Part shown: positions 24,601-37,825 of the stretch, piece after piece
How positions within the stretch are numbered: position 1 is the first letter of the stretch
Layout: each line of letters starts with the position of its first letter
Assembly (NCBI GenBank): GCA_027186245.1
Contig: CP114483.1
Location: 30,262,642 to 30,326,641, forward strand
Direction: 5' to 3'
Length of the DNA: 64,000 bases
Source of the DNA: Coriaria nepalensis
Lineage: Eukaryota; Streptophyta; Magnoliopsida; Cucurbitales; Coriariaceae
Made by a program: the position numbers and the translations under genes
The notes under the pieces: generated by a model
Database searches by the model: none
Seen by the model: only the letters and a program-made list of their open reading frames with translations
What the model was told of the DNA's origin: nothing

Positions 24601-26900
24601 GAGAGATTTTTTCTTTTGAATTTATTCAACTAATTATCATTATTAATGATTATAATTATCATGAGTAACTATTTAATTAAACAATTAGAGTTGATTAGAA
24701 GCATGCACCTCCTCTCAACCCTATAAATAGGACCCTAAGGGTCTTGGAAAAATAATTTTGCTCCTCCTGGCCATAGAGAGAGAAAGATTCTATTCCTTCA
24801 GTTGAAAACTTAGATAATTCATGAGCTGAACACCTTAAGTGTGAAATCTCCCTTGAGAGAAATTAGTCTACGTGAATCAAGGTTAAAGACAAAATACTTA
24901 AATTGCTTCATAGTTCTTACTGAAGATATCTTGATTTCGTGTTCATTATTTGGAGGAGAAGAAGACATTCGTGGATGATCAGTTCTGTAAGTGTATAGTA
25001 TGTAAGTAGCATTCTTCCTTAATTTATGTATTTATTTCCTATTTTGATTTCATAACTTGTTGTTTTAACTAGTATAACTTGTTCTTGATATTCTTAGCGT
25101 AGTAGTAAGTATAAGATCCAATTCAAGAATTTTTAGATATTGTTTCTGCTGCCGGATCCTATATTAACTTACAATCTCCTTAATGACACTATTTATGCAA
25201 TATTTTCTAGTGGAGCTGCTACCACAGGCTCAAGTGCATTCTCGGCTCCATGTCCCTCATTTACCGTAGATGTAGACACAATACCATCTTGTGTAACTAG
25301 TAAGGTAATTGATAGAAACATATCATATTATGCATCAACAACTACCTAAGGTTGATAAATATTAGCAACATCAAACTTCAAAAATTTCACCATCAAGGAT
25401 CTAACCACTTTTGTGCCTCATGTAGGACAATAGAACATATATCATTTTAAATGACCCGGATAACTGATGAAGACACAATAAATTATTCTTGGATCTTCTT
25501 TTTCGCATGTGGGTTATAGATTCTTATCTCAACTAGATATCCTCAAACTCTCAGATGGTTTAGGATAGGTTTATGACCAGTCCAAAACTAAAAAAAAGTT
25601 TTGGGAACCGACCTAGAAGGAACTCAATTAAGGATATATAATGCAGTTTTAAGAGTTTCACTCGAAAGGTATAGTGAGATATTTGATCTAGACTTCATAC
25701 TCCTCATCATATCTTTAAGATTTTTAGAAATAGAGATAAAAAATAATTGGAAAAAGCATTAAGATTGTGAAAACTAATCAGAGAGGTAAGTATTATGATA
25801 AACATAGATAAACTAATCACCATATGAGACTGTTTGTCGAATAAGCTTTGACTCATACTCCCTAGGTTTGCTTTTGCTTATGAACCCCTACAAAGTAAGG
25901 TGACACAAAAAATAGACTCACTATCAAGTTAAAAATAATTAATATGGATACTCATCAAATTAGACTCAAAGCAAACAAAAGTATGAGAACTACCTCATTC
26001 TTTATCCTTGTTAGGCTTCCCTACCCACGAAGAAACCTTATACAATCTGCTTTCTTATGACATTTTTTCTTAGATAAGAAACATTTCAAATATTTCTTAA
26101 TAGTATTAGGACCTCTAGTATTGTGAGTATGATCGGTATAATACCTATACCTTCGTGTTCCGTCCTAGTAGTACGATGTTTTAATCCAATATGATAACTC
26201 AGAGCCTTAACGGAGTTAAGCTTTAGGTTTGACACAAATAATGCAACTATACTATTTTGTTTTTTGAGTTTCTCTTCCTCAACTACACACTTAGAGATAA
26301 GGTCTTTGACATTCCATGTTTCATTTTTGGTATTATAGGCAATTTGATCTGACCGAACTCGAGGGGAAGGGAATTTAGGGTATGATGGATAATGAAGTTT
26401 TTAGTTTGGATTAATAATAAACATGCTTGAAGATACTCTCTAACACACCTCCTAATTGTATTCTAGATGCATCAAAGAGGATATACTCTCAACCTATTAG
26501 ATGTTTGGTACACTTGTCCTACAAGTAGAAAGTCCTTATCATTTTCCGTCTCGGGCAAACAACCTTTAAGGTGCTCAGAAAATGGTCATTTGCATTGTCT
26601 TGAGACTAAAATGATTCAATTTCTCCCACCTCTCATAAATAGTTTTCTCATCAGTAGTGTAATATATTAGCAATTCCTAGAGTAAGATCAATATTAGCAA
26701 TTCCTAGAGCGAATTCACTATTGTTTTTCCATTTCTTAAAATTGCTTCCAATCAGGATCTCAAATAACATATTGTTATTGTTCACGACAATTGTGATAGT
26801 ATTCACAATAAGAATAAGCTTTAACATCAAATACGTTATTTGAGCAAATATAGGTACATCATTACAACTCTCATTTGAGCAAATAATACAACATGTTATG
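21612..26900 (-). mobile_element. Ty1/copia remnant 3 (minus strand), interrupted
   Basis: Read on the minus strand, from high to low coordinate. A gag-like part has a degraded zinc knuckle near 26030-26110 (CFLSKKKCHKKADC; its second Cys is replaced by Ser). Integrase C-terminal sequence spans about 25350-25620 (WTGHKPILNHLRVWGY). An interruption occupies about 22993-25125. RT resumes from 22984 down to 22177, with CVYKRKINSKGRI and LVLYVDDILLASDD. RNase H spans 22011-21745, with YMHVCNKPDISSWVAIKNVM and SGFISWKSIKQTFRASSTL. Stops are frequent. The element is old, and its 5' LTR was not recognised near 27 kb. Confidence 0.85.
22993..25125 (+). mobile_element. probable solo LTR inserted in copia remnant 3
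   Basis: The copia frame is cut between two conserved neighbouring segments, and the 2.1-kb piece between them is non-coding. It starts TGAAAGTT, ends ATTCA, and is flanked by similar 5-mers (tagaa / aagaa, offset by one base). A TATA box (ctataaatag, 24721-24730) is followed by about 400 bp with short T-rich and AAGTGTGA-type motifs, the layout of a long LTR on the plus strand. No gag, pol or second LTR is present. The boundaries are the best reading rather than proven. Confidence 0.5.
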
Positions 26901-27807
26901 AGTCATTCCTACCATGAAGCCAGTTGATGATGGTACCTTAACATGTGAAAAGTATCACGTTGGGCACATAACTCCTCGTGATTAGTGTTCCCCATACCAT
27001 TATGCTTCATAGAGTCTTTAATTATAACATAAAAATAACTCATTTTTGGCAAGCGATCATACGCAATAACTAAATGATATCTTATTCCCTAATTTTTGAG
27101 AAATCATTATAAATCTCACTGAATGAACCAAGATATATGAATCTCATTATAAAACTAAGATATATCAAACTTACTACTGGGGCCTAAGAACAACCTGCAT
27201 ACTAAACTTATATGTATGTATGTAACAAACTCAAATGGGGTCATACCATCAAAGATCACATTATTTATTGTATCTGAGTATAAGTTTCATAATCTATGTA
27301 TTTTTAAATTTTATTTATCTTAAGCAAGGGTTAAATTATTTATTCATTATATTATGCAAACAAATTTGGAGTGTAACAAGTGTAATTAACCTCTCATATA
27401 TATATATTAATTTTCTCTAAATATTAATTTCCAAAAGGTATTTATTTTTCAATGGAGTGGGATTAATTTTGCTGACTATTTGTTAATTTGATAATAAATA
27501 CCCAAAGTGTTGGTAAATTAAATTAAAATTCATAATCTTACACAACATAAATTTTAGTGGTTTCAGAACCACCGTCAGAGGACACACACGTCCTCATTCA
27601 CCCACACACACTATTCATCATCTTCTAGCTTCAACAACTTGATCTAGATACAACCCATTCCGTTTTGTACCTAGATTTCGACCTGTTTTAGCACGAATTA
27701 GGAGTTTTCATTAATTACGTGATTTTCTTACTAATTTTTACAATTAAGGTAGGTTTTTATCCTAATTTTGTTTTTCTAATCTATCAAAATCATCAATTTC
27801 ATCATAT
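26901..27807. other. spacer, no gene recognised
   Basis: May include the lost 5' part of copia remnant 3. A tggtttcagaacca motif at about 27558 recalls a retroelement primer-binding site but has no supporting LTR. Confidence 0.35.
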
Positions 27808-28151
27808 TAGGGATGAGCAAAATATTTGAATCTGATCCAATCCGATCATATATGGATCAAATAATGGATGTGAGAAAATCAATCGGATTGGGTATCTGAT
27901 TCAATAATAATTTCGGACATCCGCACTAATGGGGTTGGATCAAATCGAATTGTCTGAAAAAATTGATGACTGTTTTACAGTTTTTCGATATGCGGATCAA
28001 ATTAGATCAGATCGGATTGTATCGGATAATTTGATAGAAAAACCTATGCAGATCGGATCGGATACATGAGGAAAAATTTTATTAGATCTGGTATCTGATC
28101 TTATCGATTTTGTCGGACATCGGATCGGATCGGATCTGATGCTCATCCCTA
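27808..28151. mobile_element. hAT-type MITE with CGGAT subterminal repeats
   Basis: The 344-bp element begins TAGGGATGAGCA and ends TGCTCATCCCTA, a perfect 12-bp terminal inverted repeat. The target duplication is catcatat (27800-27807) and catcaaat (28152-28159), 7 of 8 identical. The interior is packed with GGATCGGAT / ATCCGATC motifs in both orientations, which resemble the subterminal binding sites of hAT transposases. It has no coding capacity. Confidence 0.88.
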
Positions 28152-28159
28152 CATCAAAT

Positions 28160-31100
28160 CATTTGAAAAATAGCTTTTAAAATTAAAGTCGCAGGTATAA
28201 AACTAAGAACACTAAATTCTTACGTCTTAAGCTAACATTATATAAGACTAGGGTATATCAATTATAAACATCATAGAAGTATAATCAAACCAACATATCA
28301 ACTATTGTTCTCAAATTTACATATAATATGTTTGAAAATAATTTGAAAAACTTTAAACTTGAAATTCTCCTAGCACATCTCGATTTATTCAAAATTGAAA
28401 ATTGGAATTTAATTGTTATAATAAGGCAAAACAAAGCCTAATAAAATTTCAAATAATCTCATAATAATAGCAACACAAAGTAAAGTGTACCCCGAGTTCG
28501 ACATCCAGTATAGAATAGTTATGGATTTGATATCATCAATGGATTTAGGCATTTTTCTATATTCTTGAATACTGTAGATGACTCTCAATGAGGGAAGAGT
28601 GGACCTAGCTAAATATAAAAACTAGTTAAGTTACGAGCTACTACTTAATTTGGATCTACACTCACGTCCATTAAGTATAATTAAATATAAGATATACTGA
28701 AAGTCCATGGTCATGTATGATTACATACATAACTGTATTGGGCGTACGAATATTTCTGAAGCCTAACAACCATTTTTATCAGCCAGTTTCTATAAAACAC
28801 AAAATGTAATTAATATAAGCTCGATTCATGAAAATTCTAACATGCATAATATCATAAAGATACTAAGATGGATGGTCGTTATAAGAGGAACAAAAGAAAG
28901 GGCTCAAAAGCTAGTATCTTCAAATGATTATATCTAGAACTTTTGAAGAACAAATTGAAAATTTAATGCATACAATGGCTAGACAGATGCTAACCAATTG
29001 AAAAGTCAATCAAGTCCATATAAAAGCTTTATTGTAAAGAAAATAAATAAAAACTCATATCAATTTTTTGGATGCTCTAATTCTTAAAATTTATCCAAGC
29101 CACAGATCGTCACCAACTTGTAATACCACTTTCTATATAAGCTTGCATGTCCTTGTTGAAAATCACATATAGAAAATATCCATTTTATGTCTCTAGGAAC
29201 TCAAACAAATGCTTATCAAGTATGATTCTCAATATCAGAAGCCGTAAACTTTGGCTCATTTTCTATTATCATTTTTATCCACTAATAGAAACTTCTAAAT
29301 TATATGCTTGTCATTTTTTGAAGCTTTGATACTATAGCTCGATTCTTATCCCACCACATTGTGGTGGCGGCAGTAATCAATGACGTATGTAGTTAGAAAT
29401 TTTGAAAAGCAATTTTTTCCTTTTTTGGATTTTTATTAATGGAGTAATTTTTTTTCATGCGCCTTTCTTTCCTCCGATAAGAGATAAACTCTAATGGAGC
29501 GAACACTATATTTTAAATCTTAAATTTTGACATAATAGAGTAAAAATAAATTTTAAATAAGGCAAATTTAGAAAAATAAACATATTATTCTATCTGTAAC
29601 TTATAATAAGATTCAAAAGTTCATGAACTCTTAAGAATATTTAATTACGTAGAAGTTTGAATTTACAACTTATAATATAAAATTTATTAATAATTAGTAG
29701 AATGACCCTTTTTTTTTTTTTTTCGTATTTTATCGAACTCTCATTTTTATATAGTACGATATTTTCAATACATACTCTCAAGTATAATATAATTTTAATC
29801 TACACATAATTTTTTTTTATACGAAGGACATGAAATACATATTACGATTAGTCTATATAAACCTAAATCTCATATTATATAAAAATTTTAAATTCCAATT
29901 CCAAATTAGTTAATAATAAGTAGACCGACTTATCTTTCTTCTTAATAATTTATTTAGACCCTCCATTTCCTATATGATATGATATTTTCAACCCAAACCC
30001 AATTGACCTATTTGTGCTTGTTATGCAATGAGCCTCCCATTTCCGATGCGTACGGTACACTCAACACAATTAACCAATTCGCTTGTTATATGGAATTCTA
30101 TCGACTTACGTATACATCTTTTACTTCTATCTATATCTTGGGTGGCCCTCTCTAATGAATTGATGTTCCCATATGCCATGACCACTACTTCTAACAAAAA
30201 TTAAGAAAATGAATAAGCACTTTTAAAATCCTGGATCATGAGTGGGGGGGCCGGTCAAAGGCAACCTACTCTCTCTCCAAGTTGTAAGGAGAGAGGACCA
30301 TGCACTAGAAGAAGAATATGTTGTACCGTGAAAGAGGAGGAATCTATAGATATATATTACTTAATCAAGTGGACTTTTGGTGATGATAAAGATTCGAGAC
30401 ACTTATAGGAAGATGTATCGGAGCATCACTATCCCGAGAAAAAATATTCTGCCGACCGTAATTTTCATTTAATCATCATTACTAGCTAGCTAGCCCCGTT
30501 AATGTAGCCAATATATACACATCTTATGATTATGACTTGTGCAACTTGACATGGAGCTACATTTGCTTTTTCTCCTGCTCATTTTGTGAACTGGTGGAGA
30601 TTTGAAAAGTCTATAAGGCTTGTATTAGAGAAATATGTTAGCTTTTAGAGTGCTGTGTTCGGAAATGTGTCTCACTTTTGTTTAAGTCGATTAGGATCTA
30701 GGAATGATCATGCATGTAAAAGAGGATACATCAGATGGCTAAAGATAACTCATTGTTTATAGCTAGCTGAAAAAAGATTTGTACATGATAATGTGGTCTT
30801 ATTGTCTAAGTACATTAGTAATCAATAATTTAATTTCACTTAAATAAATTTATTATCAGTTCCGATTTGAAAATAATTACTAAAATGATATCGATTATTT
30901 AATATTAATTTAATTAATAGATTTTTTTAAATCTCAAAATTATTAATTTATAGACTTTTTATTAACACCAAATTTAATGTTGATATTGAAACCACACCCA
31001 AAGTGTATCAAGTTTTAGATACCAGAAACACTATTAAAATTGTCAATCTTAGATATAGAATTGTAAATCTTAAAAACATTTCATAAACTCAAAAACTGCT

Positions 31101-32600
31101 CGATAGAATATTCTCTGACAATTAAAATATAAAGCAAAACCCTAAAAGATCCAAAACACAAATAATAAAGAAAGCAAAAAAACTAGAAAACCCTATAGTT
31201 TCTATGGTGAAGTGATGAATTTAGCTTAGTGGCCTGTGTTTGTTCCACTCTGATATCAACTCTAATGATCCTAATAGACTAATTAATATGATGGATCACA
31301 CTCAAGCTAATGTCTATACTAAACTAAGTAAAAGGTTTAAAATATCATTGCATCTTTTCTTTGTTCCTCCCACTTGGATATCATCCGACAGGAGACGTCT
31401 CATATATCAATTTGAGCTTTGTATCCAGATTCTATGACGAGTAATTCATAGTAATCCCTATTTTCTTATTTTTGTTTCACATTTTCTTATTTTCTTATTA
31501 ACGTAATAGAGAGGAATTGAAGTTTTGTAGAAACTGAGAGTTGGTGAATGGACTAAACTGAAGTATAGTTGATATTCATGGACAATTAGCCAAAAGTTAG
31601 GTCCATATATAGGTTTGTACTATATCTTATCCAAAGTTGCAGCCTAAAGGTCATGGCATCACACCGGCCTCAGCTTCTATTATTATCATTAGATGCTTTC
31701 TCTGCGAAAGCCTTATATATATTCCAAATAGATATTTAGTTTTACCATCCAAGAATTGTAATTTTCTTGAATTGAGACCATATTCATCATTAAAGCATAA
31801 TTAAAAAAAAAAAACTTTTCATTACCATTTTAAGCATGAAAACCATTGAGTTTATGCATGTAGATTTTATTTGAGTTAATAAGTTTGAATTAAATTCTAA
31901 GTGTGCTGTAGCTTTTAATCGAAATAATAAATCATTTGAAAATTTAAGAAAAAATTCTTTCGATGAAGATAATATTCGAAATTGATTTTGTAGATATTTT
32001 GAAGACGGTTATATATTTAATATGTATTTAAATTATATTTAAATTAGGCATCTTAATTTATTATGTTATTTTAATTATTAGGGTGTCCATATATTTATTT
32101 ATAAATAAAAAGTTTATACTTTTGAAGAAGATCTTTTAATAAATAAAAATTAAACTCTGAATTTTCAAAATTATATTTTTTTTCGTGGAATTGAAGTTTG
32201 TTTAATATTATTTTTAACGAATTTCAAATAAATGCCGTTCATATGTTTAAAAATAAGATTTTCTATTTAAAACCAAAAAAAAAAAAAAAAAAAAAACCTC
32301 TCGACGTGACATTCAGAAAGATTTGTGTTCATATTTTACTAATGTCGAAATCTTTGTCTCATATATTCGTATGATGATGTTCTAACGTGGAGTGATTGAA
32401 TCCCTTAAATCATCGAACAAAAAAAAAAAAAAAAAAAATCCCTCGAATCTAGATAATTAAACATAGACCTAAACAAAAGACCGTATGTAGATAATGATAA
32501 GGAGATAAGAGTAAGAACAGAAATAAAATTAGAATGAGAATGAAAATAGATTTTTTTTTTATATTCGTTTTTTTTTATCAAAGTAGAATATTTCAAGTTT
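28160..32600. other. gene desert
   Basis: AT-rich DNA without recognisable genes. It contains A/T homopolymers (for example 29709-29723, 32275-32296, 32420-32439). A palindrome ccaccacattgtggtgg lies at about 29353-29369. No coding similarity was found in the short ORFs. Confidence 0.5.
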
Positions 32601-33315
32601 CAAAATGTTTCAAAAATAATCTGGTGTTATAATAATATCGAAAAGGTACATAAAATATTTCATATAAATAAATAACGAGATTGATTATCATTAAAGAAAC
32701 TTGTTTTTGGTAGGAATGAAGGAATTCTTTTTCCATTCAAGTGCGAATTTATAATTAAAAAATTATTCTCACGTCATCAGTATTTGAACTAAATAGCATA
32801 ATCATTTTATTCTACCAAAGAATCGAACAAAATATACCCTTAAACTCTAGATGGTCAGAATAGTCTAGATATAGTCATGTAGCTTATTCTACATCATTTA
32901 TATCATTTAAGATAGAGCAAGATTTTGATATTGTGATTTGATTAAGAAGTGATCAAAGTGAAATTTTATGAGGTTCAAAAAATTTCTAAAATACCATAGT
33001 GCCACAATATTGTTTTAAAAATAAATAAAATACCTCATGTAAATAAATAACAAGATTGATTGTTATAAAAAATATTTATTTTGATGGGAATGAAAGAATT
33101 ATTTTTTTATTCAAGTGAGAATCCAAAAATCAATCTCACTTCATCAATATTTGAATCAAATAACATAATCATTTTGTTCCATTAAATAATCGAACTAAAT
33201 ACGCCATAAACTCTAGATGGTCAGAATAATCTACACTCATGTAGCTTATTCTTTGTCATTTACATCATTTAAGATATAGCAAGATTCTAATTTTGTGATT
33301 TGATTATCTTACTTC
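32600..33315. repeat. tandem duplication of a 366-bp unit, diverged
   Basis: The motif ctctagatggtcagaat occurs at 32845 and 33211 (366 bp apart). The surrounding text (aataaataac.agattgatt, catgtagcttattct, catttaagata.agcaagatt, ttgtgatttgatta) repeats in the same order in both halves. Copy boundaries are approximate. Confidence 0.85.
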
Positions 33316-33589
33316 TTATATTTTGAGAAATATTTTGATAGAAGACAATCAACATATATAGACTTGTTGACGTCAGGAAAATATAAAAATATAGACAATC
33401 AACATATAGTCAAAAAATTCAGAAATTAATGTTAGTTAAAGATTGAGATTGAAATCAGATAGATTTAACCTTCGACAAAATATAAAAATGAATGCGAGAG
33501 ATATGGGCATGCCAAAAAATTAAAGTGACTTTCACAGTATAAAGCAAAATAAAGTAAAAAAAATATATGTTAATGGAATTGATCTTACT

Positions 33590-35045
33590 TCTAACTCGGT
33601 GAAAAGATTAAAATTAATCTAGATCCGACTTTCTTTTCGACTTATCTACTGATGAGCAGATTGAACTAATTCTAACAAAGTAAAATGGCAAGAAATGGAA
33701 GCGGAATTAAAGGTTGAAAGACATAAATAAATAAATAAGTAAAGAACACTTTAATAAATCGATGGAATTAAAAGCAATAGATCTAATCTATGATAATAAA
33801 TTAACTTTTAATTAACTCTACTCCTATGAAAGTGATAAATGAAAAGTTAAATGAACAAAGAAAGAGATGAATGTGTCCAATCTATGACTGATAGATTGAG
33901 ACTATCACTTAAATAAGAACCTGGTGCTCTAATTACTAATTCTGAATAATAGATCTAAAGAAATACATAATTCTTAGAAAAATCGAAAAATGATAAGTAT
34001 GGTGTAGAACTTTGAGAGAAATTTGGTCGGAGCATAAAGATGATTTACAAATTTTTCTCAATTTTTTGTTGATTATCAGTGATAATTTGTGATCGAAAAG
34101 ATTAGTGATTATTGGTAATGAAAATGACTTTTTTGGTGATCGAAATGATGTCTTTTACCTTCCACCCTGTTTGCTATTTACAGGCAATTTTTGGATAACA
34201 TTCGTAAGAAAGTTGTTCCACTAACCCACTCTCCCCTTTTTCTGATGCCACTTACCCACTTTGTGGGTCCCACCACTCTTTTAGTGGGATGGATTTTGAC
34301 TTAACTTTCGGTCAAACTTAACCTTCATTAATTCTAGGCTCATTGCAACCAATTCCCCCCACTTTCCTTGAATTTTAGCCGAACCTCCGCTCAGTCTTTA
34401 TGTATTTTGGTCTACTTATTTTTTAGTTCCGGTTGAAACTTTCTCTCTCTCTCTCTCTCCATTTCGGCTAAGATGCTCTCCTTTCTCTCTAAGTTTGTCC
34501 GAAATTGTTACTGTATGTCCCAAATTTAGCCAACCTCTTAGTTTGACCGAAAATGGGGTTGAAAATATCATTTTCACCACTTTTTGGAGAAATTTTGATC
34601 CTGTTTTTACCCTTTTAGTCCTTGGCCAAATTCCATCACTTTTTTTGGCCAATTCTCTTATTTTTTTAAGGCTATTTCGGTCGAACTTGATGGTAGATGG
34701 GAGTTAGTTTGTCTTTTTTCCGAACGGTCGAGACAAAACCTTGAGTGATCAACATGCAAGTCATCTATGGTTGATTTTCATGCCCCCTTATCCATCCTAG
34801 TGATATTTTAACTTCTCTGAAGATAAACAACCATTAGCTCGAATTTAACCGAGTTAAATATTTATCGGTCGATTGAAATTAATTGTTGTCTGATCGAAAC
34901 TTAAGTTTACTCGGTCATATTAATTACTTGATATTAATTAGTCGACTTAATTATTATTAACCCAATTGCATTTAATTTAAATTTTCAATCCAATCACCTT
35001 CCGCCACATGTTTGGAAAACTCTACCATCAACAAGACTTTACATC
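33590..35045 (-). repeat. LTR-like block, minus orientation
   Basis: On the minus strand this block matches, with divergence, the block at 47380-48690. Shared features in order are aaacatgtggcgg versus gacacatgtcaca, a ggatgg block, a tgtaaatag / tataaatag TATA site, and catcagtagata..cgaaaagaaagt at the end. It includes TTCGGCC-like motifs and a (CT)n run at 34442-34460. The order (long U3, TATA, about 450 bp leader) suggests a decayed LTR. No internal coding region is attached. Confidence 0.5.
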
Positions 35046-35539
35046 TATCTTAAGTTAGATGTAGCGGTGGGTAAGAATCTCATCGAGATATGGGACATGG
35101 TGATACTAGTTTTGGTCTCGACTTTTCTATATCAGTATCAGTACCGGGAATGTAACTTTTAATATGGGCTTGGTACTGGTACTTTCGGTATGAACGTAAC
35201 TTTTGATCCTACAATGAAGAGGATTGGTCTAATTGTAATCCAAAGATACAAAAGAAAAAAAAATGTTATATAAAAAATATGGTAATAAAATGACTAAAAG
35301 TATTTGTATCATATTGGAGATTATTTAAAAAATTGCTCTTTTCTTATTGACTGACTTAGCAATTAGATTGGCTCCGGTTAGAGCTACTTTCATTTGGATC
35401 TTCTCTTCATTTCACTCTAACCGAAATCTTGTGCTCTCATCTTCTCTCATGTTCTCATTTTCTATCTTCTTCTCCATAATATTTTTTCTCGTCTCTCATG
35501 CTCTCATGTTGGTCTGTGCATCTTGGTCAAAATTTAGTC
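35046..35539. other. spacer
   Basis: No gene seen. A small ORF at 35347-35580 is hydrophobic by composition only. Confidence 0.35.
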
Positions 35540-35640
35540 AAATTACATGTACAATCCATTTGAGAGTAGGAAGTCTTTGATCCAAATACTTAACGGGTCG
35601 ACATGTGTTCATAATACCCGTCATCCCATAGAATATTTCA
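35540..35640. repeat. second copy of the palindromic dispersed repeat
   Basis: acatgtacaatccat at 35545 and aatacttaacgggtcgacatg near 35586, followed by a partly degraded right arm (cccgtcatcccatagaatat). Same order as at 10766-10942, but with one palindrome and a weaker arm. Confidence 0.6.
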
Positions 35641-36461
35641 GTACAGAGAATAAAACTCTAAAATGATTTTTAAAAAGGTCACATGGCTTACCTTGTAAAA
35701 GAGATTCAAAAAATCTAAACAATAAGACACATATATTATTAATTATTATTATTATCATATTTTTAAATTAAAAACATATATTTTAACTTTTATATAATGT
35801 TTAATTAAAAAATTATCAATAAAAGTGTTGATTATGATAATAACAACAGTGGCAGAGGTTTTTCTTTTTTTTTTTACATGGTAGATTGAATCGAGTTGAG
35901 TATTTGAATAAATAAGTTGATACAACAATTATCTGCCTAAATGAAGGATAAAATCGAAGGGGTGGTGGTGAATCAATACTGAGTTTTTTAAGAGTAGCGA
36001 TTGTTACTAGTATTTTAAACTTCATGTTTAACACCTAATAATTCTATGTAATTCTTGAGATAATTTATAATTTACGCCAACTATTGGATAATTCTATGTA
36101 ATCCAAAATTATTTATAACGTATCTCTAAAGTATCAAAACCTTCTAAAATTATATTTATTTTTAGATATTTTAAAGCATTTCGGATACATATCAGGCAAT
36201 ATTGGTATGTGATACTTGTTTGACACGTATACATAATTCATTTTAAGTTTTCACCTTGTAAATTACTACAACAAGCTACTAAATAATACTAATCTTATTT
36301 AATATAATGTTTAAGATTTTCTCAAGTTTTTAAAAGTTTGCCAAATGATACTTTACTCCCTTAACTATCACTCTCTTAGATTTAGCCTCATGGAACTACC
36401 ACGCTTTAGAAATACCCACTCAAACTACCATCTTGTCATAATTTCGCCCCTCCACACATGC

Positions 36462-37131
36462 CTTTTGGCCAAATAAATTTCTAGATTGACCCAAATTAAT
36501 ATTCATTTTTATTTTTAGCCCTAGTTTTTTTTTTTTTTTTCATTTCATTTTTTACTCCAGTTCATAACTTAAAATTAATTTTCGATCAGTAAAAACTTTC
36601 ACCTCATCAACCAATCCCTTCTCAATTGCCATTATAAAAAATAATCTAAAACTGATCATTAAAATATTATTTTTATTTTTATATTTTCAATTTAACTTTA
36701 AATATATTTTATTCATTCACAACTCAAACAACATCCTCTACATTCCTCAACCAGGAGGGAGAGGGAGAGAGATTTATTGATTGATTGCTTTTGGCGGAGA
36801 AGAAAGATGCGTGAAGTGAAGAAGTTGTTTTAGAAGTGAATAAATCAAAATAATGAAATTAGGTTGAGAATATAAAAACAAAAGTTAAGAGTTAATAAAA
36901 ATAAAATAAAATTTTTATATTTTCAATTTTATATTTTTAAATTATTTTTAACTGATCGACAACAGTGTGAAGGAGCGAATTGGTGGAGATAGTGTTATAA
37001 GAGTGTATAGATGGAAAATTGATTTAAAATAATAAAGTGAGTTAAGAAATGAAAAATAAAATTTATAAATTAAGAGAAAAAAAATTAAAATTAATTGAGT
37101 TAATCTTAAAATTTATTTGGCCAAAAAAGTA
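36462..37131. mobile_element. imperfect inverted-repeat (MITE-like) element
   Basis: cttttggccaaataaattt at about 36462 pairs with aaatttatttggccaaaaaa at about 37110. Further inward, gatcagt / actgatc and ttatttttatattttcaatt-type arms also mirror each other around a centre near 36780-36840. The flanking cttaactatcactctct text is typical of plant MITE edges. No target duplication was confirmed. Confidence 0.5.
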
Positions 37132-37755
37132 TAGGCCAAAATTTGGTGCTTTTTTTCTTCACTCAAATTCCAACCTCATAGACTATATATACATAAATAT
37201 GTATAGAAAAATAAATATAACTTTCTCACACTCTTTCTAAGCCTCTCCCTCCCTTTACATGATGTATATATCTTTTATTATTTATCTCTCTTTCTCTTTC
37301 CCTCTTTTCCTCCTCTTATCCTCTTCAACTTAGTCCAACATTCTTACTAGGTGTCCTCGCTTTATTTATTTCATTCAATTTTTCACCATTTCTTCTCATA
37401 TTTACTTATATATATAAATTATATTGGGATGGACCCTATTACTTCAACTGTTTATAATTTCAATCTCTTATAACTAATGAATTTGTCTGTTTAAATAATA
37501 TTTATAATTATTGTTATTCGTTAATTAAGTAAAATTTATAAATTGTGTTCAGTGCATAACAAATTTTTTATGACATAGTGGATAAGTTTTGTCCTTGATG
37601 TGCTTCCTATGGTTTATAGGGTTAAGTCTTAAATAACCTTATGATTCTTATTAGAAATATAAGATGAGAAATGGTTGCTTGAATTAGTTTTGAGAGGTTC
37701 TGAATTTGAGTTACCAAGATAGAGTACGAGAATATATATTGATTCTCATTTTCTG

Positions 37756-37824
<69 letters not shown>
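37756..37824. repeat. (TA)n followed by a 47-base T run
   Basis: About eleven TA units run directly into 47 T (37778-37824). On the minus strand this is an A-run, as might be left by a retroposed poly(A) tail, but no retrocopy is seen next to it. Confidence 0.95.

Positions 37825-37825
<1 letters not shown>

Noticed and set aside
27550..27575. Primer-binding-site-like tggtttcagaacca
   Set aside because: Two mismatches to the usual site and no adjacent LTR could be found.
34416..34707. Overlapping ORFs on both strands (about 70-78 codons)
   Set aside because: They lie within the LTR-like block, include a (CT)n run, and show no protein family similarity.
37778..37824. Poly(A) tail of a retrocopy on the minus strand
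   Set aside because: No coding similarity lies next to the run; a simple homopolymer with a (TA)n is more likely.
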